A DNA stretch of 64,000 bases. Origin: JAUILH01 sp964230215 (GTDB lineage Bacteria; Bacteroidota; Bacteroidia; Flavobacteriales_D; JAUILH01). Both the position numbers and the translations under genes were made by a program. Below the pieces are notes generated by a model. That model was not told the DNA's origin. It searched no databases and worked only from the letters and a program-made list of their open reading frames with translations. The stretch covers positions 930,001 through 994,000 of the forward strand of contig CAXRGQ010000007.1 in the NCBI GenBank assembly GCA_964230215.1, written 5' to 3'. Below, one piece after another: positions 52,342-60,653 of the stretch. Numbering within the stretch: the first letter of the stretch is position 1; every line of letters starts with the position of its first letter.

Positions 52342-53064
52342 CTATTTTAGCTGAATGATCTTTACTTTGTTCAAAACCCAAATAACCGGGTAAGTAAAGT
52401 CTATCTCGAACCAACGCGACCCAAAATTAGCATTACTACTGTTAGCATGGTGGTTATTGTGATAGCTTTCTCCAAGCATTAATACATCTAAAGGCAACAA
52501 GTTTTTTGATGTGTTATCAGTTTTAAAATTCACATAGCCATACTTATGTGCACCCCAGTTTATAATTATACCATGTACAGGCCCCATTATAAAGTGGATA
52601 GGTAATAAAAGATACATCCACCACTCACTTGCAAAGTTGATATAGAACAAGACGTACAGGGCTGCCCATGCCAGTCGCACAATTAGTTTATTAGCAAAAA
52701 TGTCAAAGGCCATCCATTTCGGAACACCATCGGTAAATCTGTCTTCTGTCTTAACTCTTGAGTAAAATATATCGTTAAACTTAGTTGCAGAGCGCATCAT
52801 CATGGCAAACGCAGACTTATCGTATTTTGGAGAATGTGGATCATTCTCGGTATCCGCGTATGTATGATGCTGACGGTGCATTATACCGTATGCCCAAGGA
52901 CTTAGATAGGAAGAGCCTTGTGCCACCCAGGAGAGTACAAAAAACACTTTTTCCCACGCCGGAGACATGGTAAACATTTGATGAGCAGCATATCTGTGCA
53001 GGAAAAACGTTTGAAAAAACAGGGATAAATACCAATGTGCCAAAAAGAATAAGAGTATAACCAT
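52342..53064 (-). CDS. Acyl-CoA/fatty-acid desaturase (delta-9 type)
   Basis: A 240-aa integral membrane di-iron desaturase. Three histidine boxes are in place: FFLHRYAAHQMF (HxxxxH), GIMHRQHHTYADTENDPHSP (HxxHH) and GESYHNNHHANSSNANFG (HxxHH), with hydrophobic helices between. It inserts double bonds in acyl chains and so adjusts membrane fluidity. The ATG at 53064 is preferred over an upstream TTG (53085) because it begins the first membrane helix. The protein is shorter than long desaturases with a cytochrome b5 fusion, as usual in Bacteroidota. It converges with the lipoprotein gene. Confidence 0.88.
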   Translation of the reverse strand: MVILLFFLAHWYLSLFFQTFFLHRYAAHQMFTMSPAWEKVFFVLSWVAQGSSYLSPWAYGIMHRQHHTYADTENDPHSPKYDKSAFAMMMRSATKFNDIFYSRVKTEDRFTDGVPKWMAFDIFANKLIVRLAWAALYVLFYINFASEWWMYLLLPIHFIMGPVHGIIINWGAHKYGYVNFKTDNTSKNLLPLDVLMLGESYHNNHHANSSNANFGSRWFEIDFTYPVIWVLNKVKIIQLK

Positions 53065-53507
53065 AGCGTCTGTTTTATCGCACAAAACCCTACTACAAAT
53101 CTCATGACTTTACCTTGCAAAGGTGCGCTTAATTTTGGTCTAAGTTTCATTTGCAGCAATAATAATTGCGATTATTATGCAGAAATATTTCATTCTTTAC
53201 CTCAATCATACATATAAAGGTTAGAAGCATATGTCCATCAATACCCGTCTGGGCAAGAATTCCCGTGTCCAGTTCCTAATCCTCGCCTAAAAACGCAGCT
53301 TGCTAAGCAGCTAAATCAGCTCATTTCAATCGCTGTTAAGCAGCAAGCAAGTCTAGCCTTTTTAAGCTGTGGGTTATCCACTTCCCCCGGCTTGCAATTG
53401 CGTTAAACATCAAGTACAACGCCGACATTACTATATTGTCGTTATCAAAGACGATATAGATGCTCATTGAATCTAAGTCCAGCAACTCTGGTATATTACT
53501 CAAAGAA
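53065..53507. other. Stretch without a recognised gene
   Basis: About 440 bases between the desaturase start and the terminator of the large T9SS gene. The longest open frame, 64 codons on the minus strand (53336-53530), runs through the terminator hairpin and shows no signal peptide or family motif. An imperfect inverted repeat (GCTTGCTAAGCAGC near 53302 and GCTGTTAAGCAGCAAGC near 53330) and one TTATCCACT sequence are visible. Part of it is presumably the desaturase promoter. It may contain decayed sequence that I could not identify. Confidence 0.4.
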
Positions 53508-53538
53508 AAAGCCCCTTGATATTTCATCAAGGGGCTTT
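53508..53538 (-). terminator. Bidirectional rho-independent terminator
   Basis: AAAGCCCCTTGAT pairs with ATCAAGGGGCTTT around ATTTC; the minus strand continues with TTTTTCTTTG. It ends the large T9SS gene whose stop lies 22 bases upstream on that strand. Confidence 0.88.
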
Positions 53539-53559
53539 TATCATTAGATAATTATCTAC

Positions 53560-56358
53560 TTACTTAACTACAAATCTTAATGATGATTTTCCTAAATCAT
53601 TCACTACAGTAATTGTATATAATCCTCTTTCAATAGAGTTAAGGTTAATATCCATTCTATCTCCATTAACAGATTGATTAAACACTAATCTTCCTGCAGC
53701 ATCTGTAACCATTACTTGGCCGTTAACTTGAGAAGAGAATGCTAAAACAAACTCACCATTGTTTGGGTTAGGATACAAAGAAATCTCAATACCTAAACCA
53801 TTGTCAGAAATTCCAACTTGACTACCAACAGTAACAGTAGCGGTATCAGAACATCCGTTAGCATCCGTAATAATTACGGTATAAGTACCTGCTGCCAATC
53901 CTGATAAATCTTCAGTAGTAGAAGCAGAAGTATCATCCCATAAGAAAGTATAAGGACTTGCTCCACCTGTTACAGTTAAGTCAATTGTACCATCATTACC
54001 CATCATTTCATCCGTAGCAACACCTGAACCACTAAGGTCAGAAGTGATTGTTACGTTTTGAGTAGTAGTAGTCATATTTCCTGCCTCATCTACTACAGTC
54101 CAAGTTACAACAGTTGTTCCTAGAGGGAACGTAGCTGGTGCATCATTGTAAACCGTATCTACAGCACAGTTATCATTATCAACTGGCGTACCTAATGATA
54201 TTCCACTAGCCTCACAGTTCGCTGCGTTCGCTAAATCATTCACATCAGCAGGTGCAGTAATTGTTGGTGCAGTAACATCCGCAATAACAACACTCTGAGT
54301 CTGAGTACTAGTATTACCATTACCATCATCATAAGTCCACGTGATAGTGTACGATCCTTGTGCAGAATAGCTTGTTGGATCAGTAGTGGTAGCCGTTATA
54401 GTACCGGCACAGTTATCAGTTGCAGTTGGTGCAACAACAGTAACGCTACACTCACTCGTAAGAGTTGTAAGCGTAGTTGTGTCAGCTACTGGTGCAGTGA
54501 TGTCGTCAATAGTAACGTTTTGTGTTTGTGTTGCAATGTTACCATTTCCATCGTCGTAAGACCATGTGATAGTATACGACCCTTCTGCTGAGTAGCTTGT
54601 TGGGTCTGTAGTGGTAGCCGTTATAGTACCAGCACAGTTATCAGTTGCAGTTGGTGTTGCAACAGTAACACTACACTCACTTGTAAGCGCTGTTAAATTT
54701 GTTGTATCTGCTAAAGGCATCTCATTATCTGTAACCGTAACGTCAAATGAACATTGAACGGGGTTGTTCCCTTGATAATCTGTAGCTTCATAAGTTACAG
54801 TTGTAGTACCAACTGGGAAAGTAGCTCCACTCGCTAAACCAGAAATCATAGTTACAATTGGATCTGTATTTCCGCCACATGTATGTGTTGCAGCAAAGTT
54901 TAACAGAGCTTCATGGTACATAGACCCCGGTGTGTTCCAAGCTGGCATTGCATTGGTTCCAGCTTGTCCACTTGAAACCCAAGCAATTTCTCCAGACCCA
55001 ACAGTGTTAAGTGACCACTCGGCACCACCTGCTGCAGACCCAGCTAATACAACGGTTACAGAACCTGATATTCCATTCAGGTTATCTTGATCACCATTTG
55101 GTGCCGTTACTGTCATTCCCTGAATATTAGAATAGCCATCGGTTAAACTATTAACAGCATTAATAATTGTTCCGTTAGATGGGCCAATATCATTTGATGA
55201 TGTACCACCTAAAAATGCAATCATATTGGGATCTGATGGGCTAATAATAACATCATAACCAGTAACAAAGACTGCTCCACCGTTAGAAACATAAGTGTTT
55301 AGGTTTGTAAAAGTTGCAGCGTTGTGTGTTTCACCGAAACCGCCTGCACCAACGGCATTCCAATATATAACATCATATTGGCTTAGAGTTCCACCTTGAA
55401 GAACAGCGTTGTTCCCGGCAGAATAATCATTTGTTACAACTGTTACAGTATATCCTTGTGCTGTGAGTTCTGTTGGAATCTCTGTTGCTCCAGCATTATC
55501 CGAAACAAACAGAATCTCACCGCCAGTACAAGTAGCGTGATTAAACGCAAAGTTTAGCAATGCTTCATTGTAACCAGAACCTGGAGTGTTCCACGCAGGC
55601 CATGCCTGACCTGTATAGTTTGCGGTAGACACCCATGCGATTTCACCAGCACCTAGAGTTCTTATTGTCCAACCAGCTGAACCGGTTGATGCTACAGCTA
55701 CCGTTCCTGCTTGAAGATTGTTCAATCCATCATGGTCTCCAGGTGAATTCAATGTTAATCCAACAATATTGGTTACACCGGTAGTTAATGTATTAGTACC
55801 TGTTAAAGTTTCAGTACCAGAAGATCCTCCATCGGTTGAGCCAGTACCACCCATAAAAGTGATTAATTCCATGTCTGTTGGGCTCGCGATTACATCATAA
55901 CCTGTGATAAAAATCGCTCCACCAGCATTAACATAAGAAGTTAAGTTAGTAAATGTAGCAGCACTATGCTCATCACCAAATCCTCCCGCACCAGAAGCAT
56001 GCCAATATATTGCATCATATTGTGCTAATCCAGCACCTTGAAGAACGGTATTGTTATGCGTTGCAGCGTCATGATCATTATACACTGAAGTCACGTTATA
56101 ACCAGCAGCAGTTAACTCCGTTGGTATTTCCGTAGCGGTTGTATTATCACCATCACATACGAACAGAATATTTCCTGATCCCGCACATAAATCATCAGCA
56201 GTTGGTGCTGTATATGACACAACCGCACCACACGTTCCAGGATCTACGTTAGTAGAAATATTTGTTGGACAAGTGATGGTTGGACATTGTGCGTTTGACA
56301 TCTGAGCTCCAGCAAAAATAAAAGCTGCAGTAGACGCTAATTGTAGAATTTTATTCAT
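53560..56358 (-). CDS. Large T9SS-exported adhesin-like protein with HYR domains, one split by two inserted domains
   Basis: A 932-aa secreted protein. Signal peptide 1-24. Residues 25-61 (CPTNISTNVDPGTCGAVVSY, APTADDLCAGS) look like the first half of a HYR/Ig-like domain. Residues about 62-497 are two homologous domains of about 215 aa (each with ILFVxD, ATEIPTELTAxGYxVT, YDxIYWxAxGAGGFGxxHxAA, FxTGYDVIxSPxD, GEIAWVS, PAWNTPGSxYxEALLNFA) with a class I glutamine-amidotransferase/ThuA-like look. Residues about 500-548 (FPVGTTTVTYEATDYQGNN) complete the HYR domain. Then follow two near-identical 75-aa repeats, another HYR domain, a SprB-like segment (GTIDLTVTGGASPYTFLWDD) and a T9SS type A sorting domain (ISLYPNPNNGEFVLAFSS). 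Probably a surface adhesin. Confidence 0.85.
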   Translation of the reverse strand: MNKILQLASTAAFIFAGAQMSNAQCPTITCPTNISTNVDPGTCGAVVSYTAPTADDLCAGSGNILFVCDGDNTTATEIPTELTAAGYNVTSVYNDHDAATHNNTVLQGAGLAQYDAIYWHASGAGGFGDEHSAATFTNLTSYVNAGGAIFITGYDVIASPTDMELITFMGGTGSTDGGSSGTETLTGTNTLTTGVTNIVGLTLNSPGDHDGLNNLQAGTVAVASTGSAGWTIRTLGAGEIAWVSTANYTGQAWPAWNTPGSGYNEALLNFAFNHATCTGGEILFVSDNAGATEIPTELTAQGYTVTVVTNDYSAGNNAVLQGGTLSQYDVIYWNAVGAGGFGETHNAATFTNLNTYVSNGGAVFVTGYDVIISPSDPNMIAFLGGTSSNDIGPSNGTIINAVNSLTDGYSNIQGMTVTAPNGDQDNLNGISGSVTVVLAGSAAGGAEWSLNTVGSGEIAWVSSGQAGTNAMPAWNTPGSMYHEALLNFAATHTCGGNTDPIVTMISGLASGATFPVGTTTVTYEATDYQGNNPVQCSFDVTVTDNEMPLADTTNLTALTSECSVTVATPTATDNCAGTITATTTDPTSYSAEGSYTITWSYDDGNGNIATQTQNVTIDDITAPVADTTTLTTLTSECSVTVVAPTATDNCAGTITATTTDPTSYSAQGSYTITWTYDDGNGNTSTQTQSVVIADVTAPTITAPADVNDLANAANCEASGISLGTPVDNDNCAVDTVYNDAPATFPLGTTVVTWTVVDEAGNMTTTTQNVTITSDLSGSGVATDEMMGNDGTIDLTVTGGASPYTFLWDDTSASTTEDLSGLAAGTYTVIITDANGCSDTATVTVGSQVGISDNGLGIEISLYPNPNNGEFVLAFSSQVNGQVMVTDAAGRLVFNQSVNGDRMDINLNSIERGLYTITVVNDLGKSSLRFVVK
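54262..54711 (-). repeat. Two tandem 225-bp coding repeats within the T9SS adhesin-like gene
   Basis: Units 54487-54711 and 54262-54486 encode 75-aa repeats starting ADTT, both with LTSECSVTV, TATDNCAGTITATTTDPTSY, GSYTITW and YDDGNGN, differing at only about 13 residues. Long identical DNA stretches (for example around 54395 and 54620) suggest a recent duplication or gene conversion, and a site where repeat number could vary by recombination. Confidence 0.85.
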
Positions 56359-56365
56359 CTTTCTA

Positions 56366-56722
56366 TTATTTATTGTTAATGATTAATTCTACTGCGTCTG
56401 TTGTAACACCATTCTTAAGTTCTGTAATATTTTCAAGAACCAATGTTGCGCCAGCTTCAATAGTCACTTCTTTAGGGATAGATGTATATCCACCTTTTTG
56501 TTTTACTGACCATGTTAATGTAACTGCCTCAGCACCATTGTTGGTAAGCTCTGCACTCATTACTACATTTCCACTTTTGTCTTTCTTTGATGTCTTCACA
56601 ATAGAGATATCAGAATCAACTGATTCTTCTACTACTGTTGCATCAAGGTTTGAATTGCGAGAAGCAGCGTAGGTTGCGATTGAACCTAGTGCTAAAGCAA
56701 ATACTAATACACTTTTTTTCAT
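56366..56722 (-). CDS. Small secreted Ig-like protein upstream of the T9SS adhesin gene
   Basis: A 118-aa exported protein. A signal peptide (1-18, cut near ATYAA) is followed by an about 95-residue beta-rich domain (VVMSAELTNNGAEAVTLTWS, TIEAGATLVLENITEL, VELIINNK) that looks like a single Ig-like or chaperone-like fold without cysteines. It ends seven bases before the start of the 932-aa T9SS protein, so both are probably on one transcript and may act together, for example as a periplasmic partner for export. The family is unknown to me. Confidence 0.72.
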   Translation of the reverse strand: MKKSVLVFALALGSIATYAASRNSNLDATVVEESVDSDISIVKTSKKDKSGNVVMSAELTNNGAEAVTLTWSVKQKGGYTSIPKEVTIEAGATLVLENITELKNGVTTDAVELIINNK

Positions 56723-56893
56723 GATAGTTGTTTATTTAATTAAATGATGGGCTAATGTAGACCATTTTGCCCGTTAAAAATCTTATGTCATTGCAATATT
56801 TATCCATCATATACCGTAATTAACTGATAGTGAGAAAGAATAATTTATTCTTGAGTCTTGACGAGGGTCTTTTATGCTTATTTCAATCCTACA

Positions 56894-57118
56894 CTATTTG
56901 ATAACTAACTTCTCGAATAACTCGCCCATTTCGCTTCTAAGAGCTATTTAATATAAACCAGGTGATAAATCACTTGTAGTAATCTCTATTAGTTTCGTCT
57001 CCGAAATAGTTGCTTAATCACTTGGCCATTGGCACTATAGATTACAATAATCATGTCACTGTGCACCTTGCTCACGTGATTTTATTGTTGGTTTATCATG
57101 CAATTTATCGGGATAAAC
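56894..57118 (-). pseudogene. Decayed T9SS type A sorting domain
   Basis: On the minus strand, pieces of one sorting domain can be read in shifting frames: VYPDKLHDKPTIKSREQGAQ, then after a frame change DMIIVIYSANGQVIKQL, then after another SETKLIEITTSDLSPGLY, an in-frame TAA (56948-56950), and IALRSEMGELFEKLVIK with a final TAG at 56894-56896. Together these form a complete T9SS type A domain from the YPN-like start to the terminal LVIK, broken by two frameshifts and one stop. No body of a cargo protein is seen upstream. The rest of the 56723-57227 stretch holds nothing I recognise. Confidence 0.75.
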
Positions 57119-57227
57119 TAGCATATGACTGTTACAAATCAATGAAATATGTGATTTAAGTCAACAACATGATTAGATAGAATTCAATCGTTTGAAATAC
57201 GATCAAGTATGAAGATGTAAACAAAAA

Positions 57228-59171
57228 CTACCCTGCACTCAAAGCCTTACCGCCTTTGCCTTTGGCTGCCATTGCCTCTGCCTCTCGCACTATACTCGCC
57301 GTGTCATACCCACAGTCCTCGTAAAGCTCTTGTTGCGTGCCATGGTGCACATACTCGTCGGGAATACCCAACATTTTCACTTTTGCAGAGTAGCCTTCTT
57401 TGCTCATCCATTCGAGAACAGCACTTCCCATGCCTCCCATGATACAACCATCTTCAACGGTAATGATTTTGTCGAACTTAGAGAACACTTCATGTAGCAG
57501 AATGTCGTCTAAAGGCTTCACGAAACGCATATCGTAATGAGCAGCTGACACACCTTTATCATTTAGCTGTTTTACAGCGTCTTGCACATAGTTCCCATGG
57601 TGGCCAATAGATAAAATAGCTACATCATCACCGTTGCTAATTTTTCGTCCTGTACCAACCTTGATGGCTTTCATCGGTGTTTTCCATTCGGTCATAACGC
57701 CTTTACCACGCGGGTATCGAATAACAAATGGTCCCATGTCTTCTTGCTGAGCAGTAAACATCAGGTTACGCAGTTCTGCTTCATTCATAGGTGCTGCTAC
57801 CGTCATATTCGGAATACATCTCATGTAAGCCAAGTCGTATGCTCCATGATGTGTTGCGCCATCGGCACCTACTAAGCCTGCTCTATCTAAACACAGTACT
57901 ACGTTTAAATTCTGCAAGGCTACGTCATGTATTACACTGTCAAATGCACGTTGCATAAATGATGAATAGATATTACAGAATGGCACCATGCCTTGTGTAG
58001 CCAATCCTGCACTAAATGTAACTGCATGCTGTTCAGCAATACCTACGTCAAACGAACGCTCAGGCATAGCTTTCATCATGATGTTCATCGAGCTTCCTGA
58101 TGGCATTGCAGGGGTAATACCCATTATTTTATCATTCTTCTCGGCCAACTCAACTATTGTATGACCAAATACTTCTTGATATTTTGGAGGCTCAGGGCTT
58201 GTCGGAATAACCTTGATAATCTCTCCAGTTGCTTTATTGAAGATACCAGGTGCATGCCATTTGGTGGCCGATCCATCTTCTGCTGGCTTATAACCTTTTC
58301 CTTTTGTGGTTAGACAATGCAGGATTTTTGGACCCGGAATATCTTTAAGGTCCTGTAATGTTTTTGTCAATGTAATCACATCATGACCGTCAACTGGACC
58401 GAAATATCTGAAATTCAATGACTCAAATAAGTTGCTCTGTTTTAACAATGAACTCTTTAAGCCATCGCTAATTTTTTGTGCTATACTTTGTGCGTTTGGC
58501 CCGAATTTACTCACTTTACCAAGCAAGTTCCATACTTCATCTTTTACCTTGTTGTAGGTGTGAGACGTTGTAATGTCCGTTAGATATTCTTTTAATGCGC
58601 CAACATTTGGATCTATCGACATACAGTTGTCGTTGAGAATCACCAATAAGTTCGAATTTTCAACACCACCATGATTAAGACCTTCAAACGCCAAACCTGC
58701 AGTCATTGCACCATCACCGATAACGGCAATATGCTGTCTATCTCTTTCACCTTTGTAGGCACTTGCTACCGCCATTCCAAGCGCACCGGAAATAGATGTA
58801 GACGAATGCCCTACTCCAAATGTATCGTATTCACTTTCGCTCCTTTTCGGGAAACCACTAATACCCCCCTTTAATCGGTTGGTGTGGAATCTAGATTTTC
58901 TTCCTGTAAGGATTTTGTGTCCATAAGCTTGGTGACCAACATCCCATACTAACTGGTCGTATGGAGTGTTGAAGGCATAGTGTATAGCTACCGTTAATTC
59001 TACAACTCCAAGGCTAGCTCCAAAATGAGAATTCCCAATATGAGAAATAACGTCAATAATGTATTCGCGAACATCATCCGCAACATGTGGCAAATCCTCA
59101 ATGTCAAACTTCTCTCGTAAGTCTGCTGGAATCTCAATTTTATCTAAATATTCACCTGCCTTAAAATCCAT
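57228..59171 (-). CDS. dxs: 1-deoxy-D-xylulose-5-phosphate synthase
   Basis: The first enzyme of the MEP isoprenoid pathway, condensing pyruvate and glyceraldehyde 3-phosphate with thiamine diphosphate. The 647-aa protein has SHIGNSHFGASLGVVELTVA, VWDVGHQAYGHKILTGR, FPKRSESEYDTFGVGHSSTS, the thiamine-binding GDGAMTAGLAFEGLNHGG with the following NDN, GPVDGHDVITL, and the catalytic DVGIAEQHAVTFSAGLA. The length is normal. A well-formed promoter lies just upstream. It completes a picture with ispD and the polyprenyl synthase in this window, though the three are unlinked. Confidence 0.96.
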   Translation of the reverse strand: MDFKAGEYLDKIEIPADLREKFDIEDLPHVADDVREYIIDVISHIGNSHFGASLGVVELTVAIHYAFNTPYDQLVWDVGHQAYGHKILTGRKSRFHTNRLKGGISGFPKRSESEYDTFGVGHSSTSISGALGMAVASAYKGERDRQHIAVIGDGAMTAGLAFEGLNHGGVENSNLLVILNDNCMSIDPNVGALKEYLTDITTSHTYNKVKDEVWNLLGKVSKFGPNAQSIAQKISDGLKSSLLKQSNLFESLNFRYFGPVDGHDVITLTKTLQDLKDIPGPKILHCLTTKGKGYKPAEDGSATKWHAPGIFNKATGEIIKVIPTSPEPPKYQEVFGHTIVELAEKNDKIMGITPAMPSGSSMNIMMKAMPERSFDVGIAEQHAVTFSAGLATQGMVPFCNIYSSFMQRAFDSVIHDVALQNLNVVLCLDRAGLVGADGATHHGAYDLAYMRCIPNMTVAAPMNEAELRNLMFTAQQEDMGPFVIRYPRGKGVMTEWKTPMKAIKVGTGRKISNGDDVAILSIGHHGNYVQDAVKQLNDKGVSAAHYDMRFVKPLDDILLHEVFSKFDKIITVEDGCIMGGMGSAVLEWMSKEGYSAKVKMLGIPDEYVHHGTQQELYEDCGYDTASIVREAEAMAAKGKGGKALSAG

Positions 59172-59196
59172 AGTAGTTGTGATACAATAGCCTTAA

Positions 59197-59226
59197 CAAA
59201 GATATCTAAATAATTGTTTGAAACAA
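59197..59226 (-). promoter_or_regulatory. Probable promoter of dxs
   Basis: On the minus strand TTG (59224-59226), a 19-base spacer and TATCTTTG (59197-59204) fit the Bacteroidota form TTG-N19-TAnnTTTG exactly, 26 bases upstream of the ATG. Confidence 0.6.
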
Positions 59227-59307
59227 TTTTCGATTTTCGTCATATAATAGGTGCTGTTAGTCATTAAAAAAGAACGGCTGGCAGGCTCATTTCGTATTTT
59301 TACATTG

Positions 59308-60009
59308 GTGAAATATGCTTTTATCATAGCTTTATTTGCTTTCTGCACAGTAGGAAGGTCGCAGGATTTTAAATATATCCAGGCGGTCTACAACTCAGGA
59401 AATGCCAAGGGTGCATGGATGAATCTTGTTGAGAACGAGAAGGAACTCTACAAAAAAGATCCAGCGCAAACCGCCTATCTATTCGCTAAGTTGGGATGTG
59501 TTTTATACAATGAGAACCCTGCCATCAATTCATACTACAGACTAAAAGCTTTCAAATACGTAAAAGTTTTGTTTGAGGAAGGAGATGATAAGTATTTGTG
59601 TGGAGGAAAGCAGATATTAATAAGCTTGTTGGAGTCGGTGCATAGAGATATGGAGTTGGTTTTAATGGATTATGCAAGCTCAATTAATAGAGGAGGACAG
59701 TATTTAGACGATTTCTGTAATGACATTTTGCCTTATGTGCCAATGTTGGCCGAATCAGGTTACATAGAGGATCCAAGTTTGATTTATAATTATGGTGTAA
59801 TATTCAACAATGAAGCCATGATGTTGCTCGAAAAAAGCGATCTAATAACAGACGACGAGCGTAAATACGAGATGGAAGAAAAGGCGGCTGTTCTCTATGT
59901 AGCTGCAACACGCTTGATGTCTGCATCATGCAGTTTGGCAGATAACTACTGTACTATGGATGGGGCAACTCTGGTATTATCTGAAGGTTCTAAATCTAGC
60001 ACCAAGTAA
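59308..60009 (+). CDS. Secreted protein of unknown function
   Basis: A 233-aa exported protein. I chose GTG 59308, which begins a clean signal peptide (VKYAFIIALFAFCTVGRSQ); a GTG at 59251 would add 19 residues before it. The mature part is helical with TPR-like spacing (FKYIQAVYNSGNAKGAWMNLV, AYLFAKLGCVLYNENPAINS, YYRLKAFKYVKVLFEEGD, NYGVIFNNEAMMLLEKSDLI) and may form a small helical-repeat solenoid; that is inference. It is the first of three secreted-protein genes in a row on this strand. Confidence 0.7.
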   Translation: MKYAFIIALFAFCTVGRSQDFKYIQAVYNSGNAKGAWMNLVENEKELYKKDPAQTAYLFAKLGCVLYNENPAINSYYRLKAFKYVKVLFEEGDDKYLCGGKQILISLLESVHRDMELVLMDYASSINRGGQYLDDFCNDILPYVPMLAESGYIEDPSLIYNYGVIFNNEAMMLLEKSDLITDDERKYEMEEKAAVLYVAATRLMSASCSLADNYCTMDGATLVLSEGSKSSTK

Positions 60010-60044
60010 TAGATTTTCATTATTTTAGGGGTAAAACGAAAACT

Positions 60045-60653
60045 ATGCGATATTTAATTGTAGCACTATTCACGCTCGTATGTTTCGGCAGCAAGGCTCA
60101 AATGGAAAAAGGCAACGTGTATGTCTCTGGTACGGCTGCATTTGTTGATTTGGATGGATTCACATCTCGTTGGAGTGGAGGAGTACAACTTGACGCCATG
60201 ATTACGGACAAGTGGTCAATACACTATAATATTTTGGGTGGTAAACGTTACTTCCACATGCCCCTGGCCCCGTTTGGAGGGGTGTTTGTTGGCCTGGCAA
60301 TTGGCAGTTCAACTGACTCCACAGGAAGGCGTAAGGTAGTGCCAGGGATATTAATAGGTTTATTAACGGCCATAATTCCAGAGGGTATTGCTTACAACAT
60401 CCCGGTGAACGACAATCTGGTATTATCGCCGTACGTCAGCCCGTTAGAGTTTGAGTATATCACAAATAACAGCCAGAAAGGAGGCACTGATTCATACGCA
60501 GGAGGCGGTGTGGGATTGCGCTCTCATTTTTTATTGATGAACGGAAAATTCAGAGTTTCGCCATTTGCCGAGTATAAAATACACTATGCCAAAAATATAC
60601 ACAATGGAACGCTTCTTGGTGTGCATATAGGCATGCGCTTAAATGGTGACTAA
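60045..60653 (+). CDS. Secreted protein, outer-membrane barrel-like, unknown function
   Basis: A 202-aa exported protein. A signal peptide (1-18, cut after GSKAQ) is followed by alternating amphipathic strands with many Gly and aromatic residues (GNVYVSGTAAFVDLDG, FTSRWSGGVQLDAMITDKWSIHYNI, GGGVGLRSHFLL, KFRVSPFAEYKIHY, GVHIGMRLN), like a small eight-stranded outer-membrane barrel. A hydrophobic stretch (KVVPGILIGLLTAIIPEG) is unusual for a barrel. Family not recognised. Stop and next ATG overlap by one base. Confidence 0.68.
   Translation: MRYLIVALFTLVCFGSKAQMEKGNVYVSGTAAFVDLDGFTSRWSGGVQLDAMITDKWSIHYNILGGKRYFHMPLAPFGGVFVGLAIGSSTDSTGRRKVVPGILIGLLTAIIPEGIAYNIPVNDNLVLSPYVSPLEFEYITNNSQKGGTDSYAGGGVGLRSHFLLMNGKFRVSPFAEYKIHYAKNIHNGTLLGVHIGMRLNGD

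Noticed and set aside
53374..53382. DnaA box TTATCCACT, possible replication origin
   Set aside because: It is a single box with no cluster, no AT-rich unwinding element and no dnaA or dnaN gene nearby.
53336..53530. 64-codon minus-strand open frame
   Set aside because: It starts inside the terminator hairpin, has no signal, family motif or ribosome-binding context, and its residue pattern is not convincing.
54262..54711. Direct repeats considered as a CRISPR array
   Set aside because: There are only two units, each 225 bp and fully coding in frame as 75-aa domains; there are no spacers and no cas genes.
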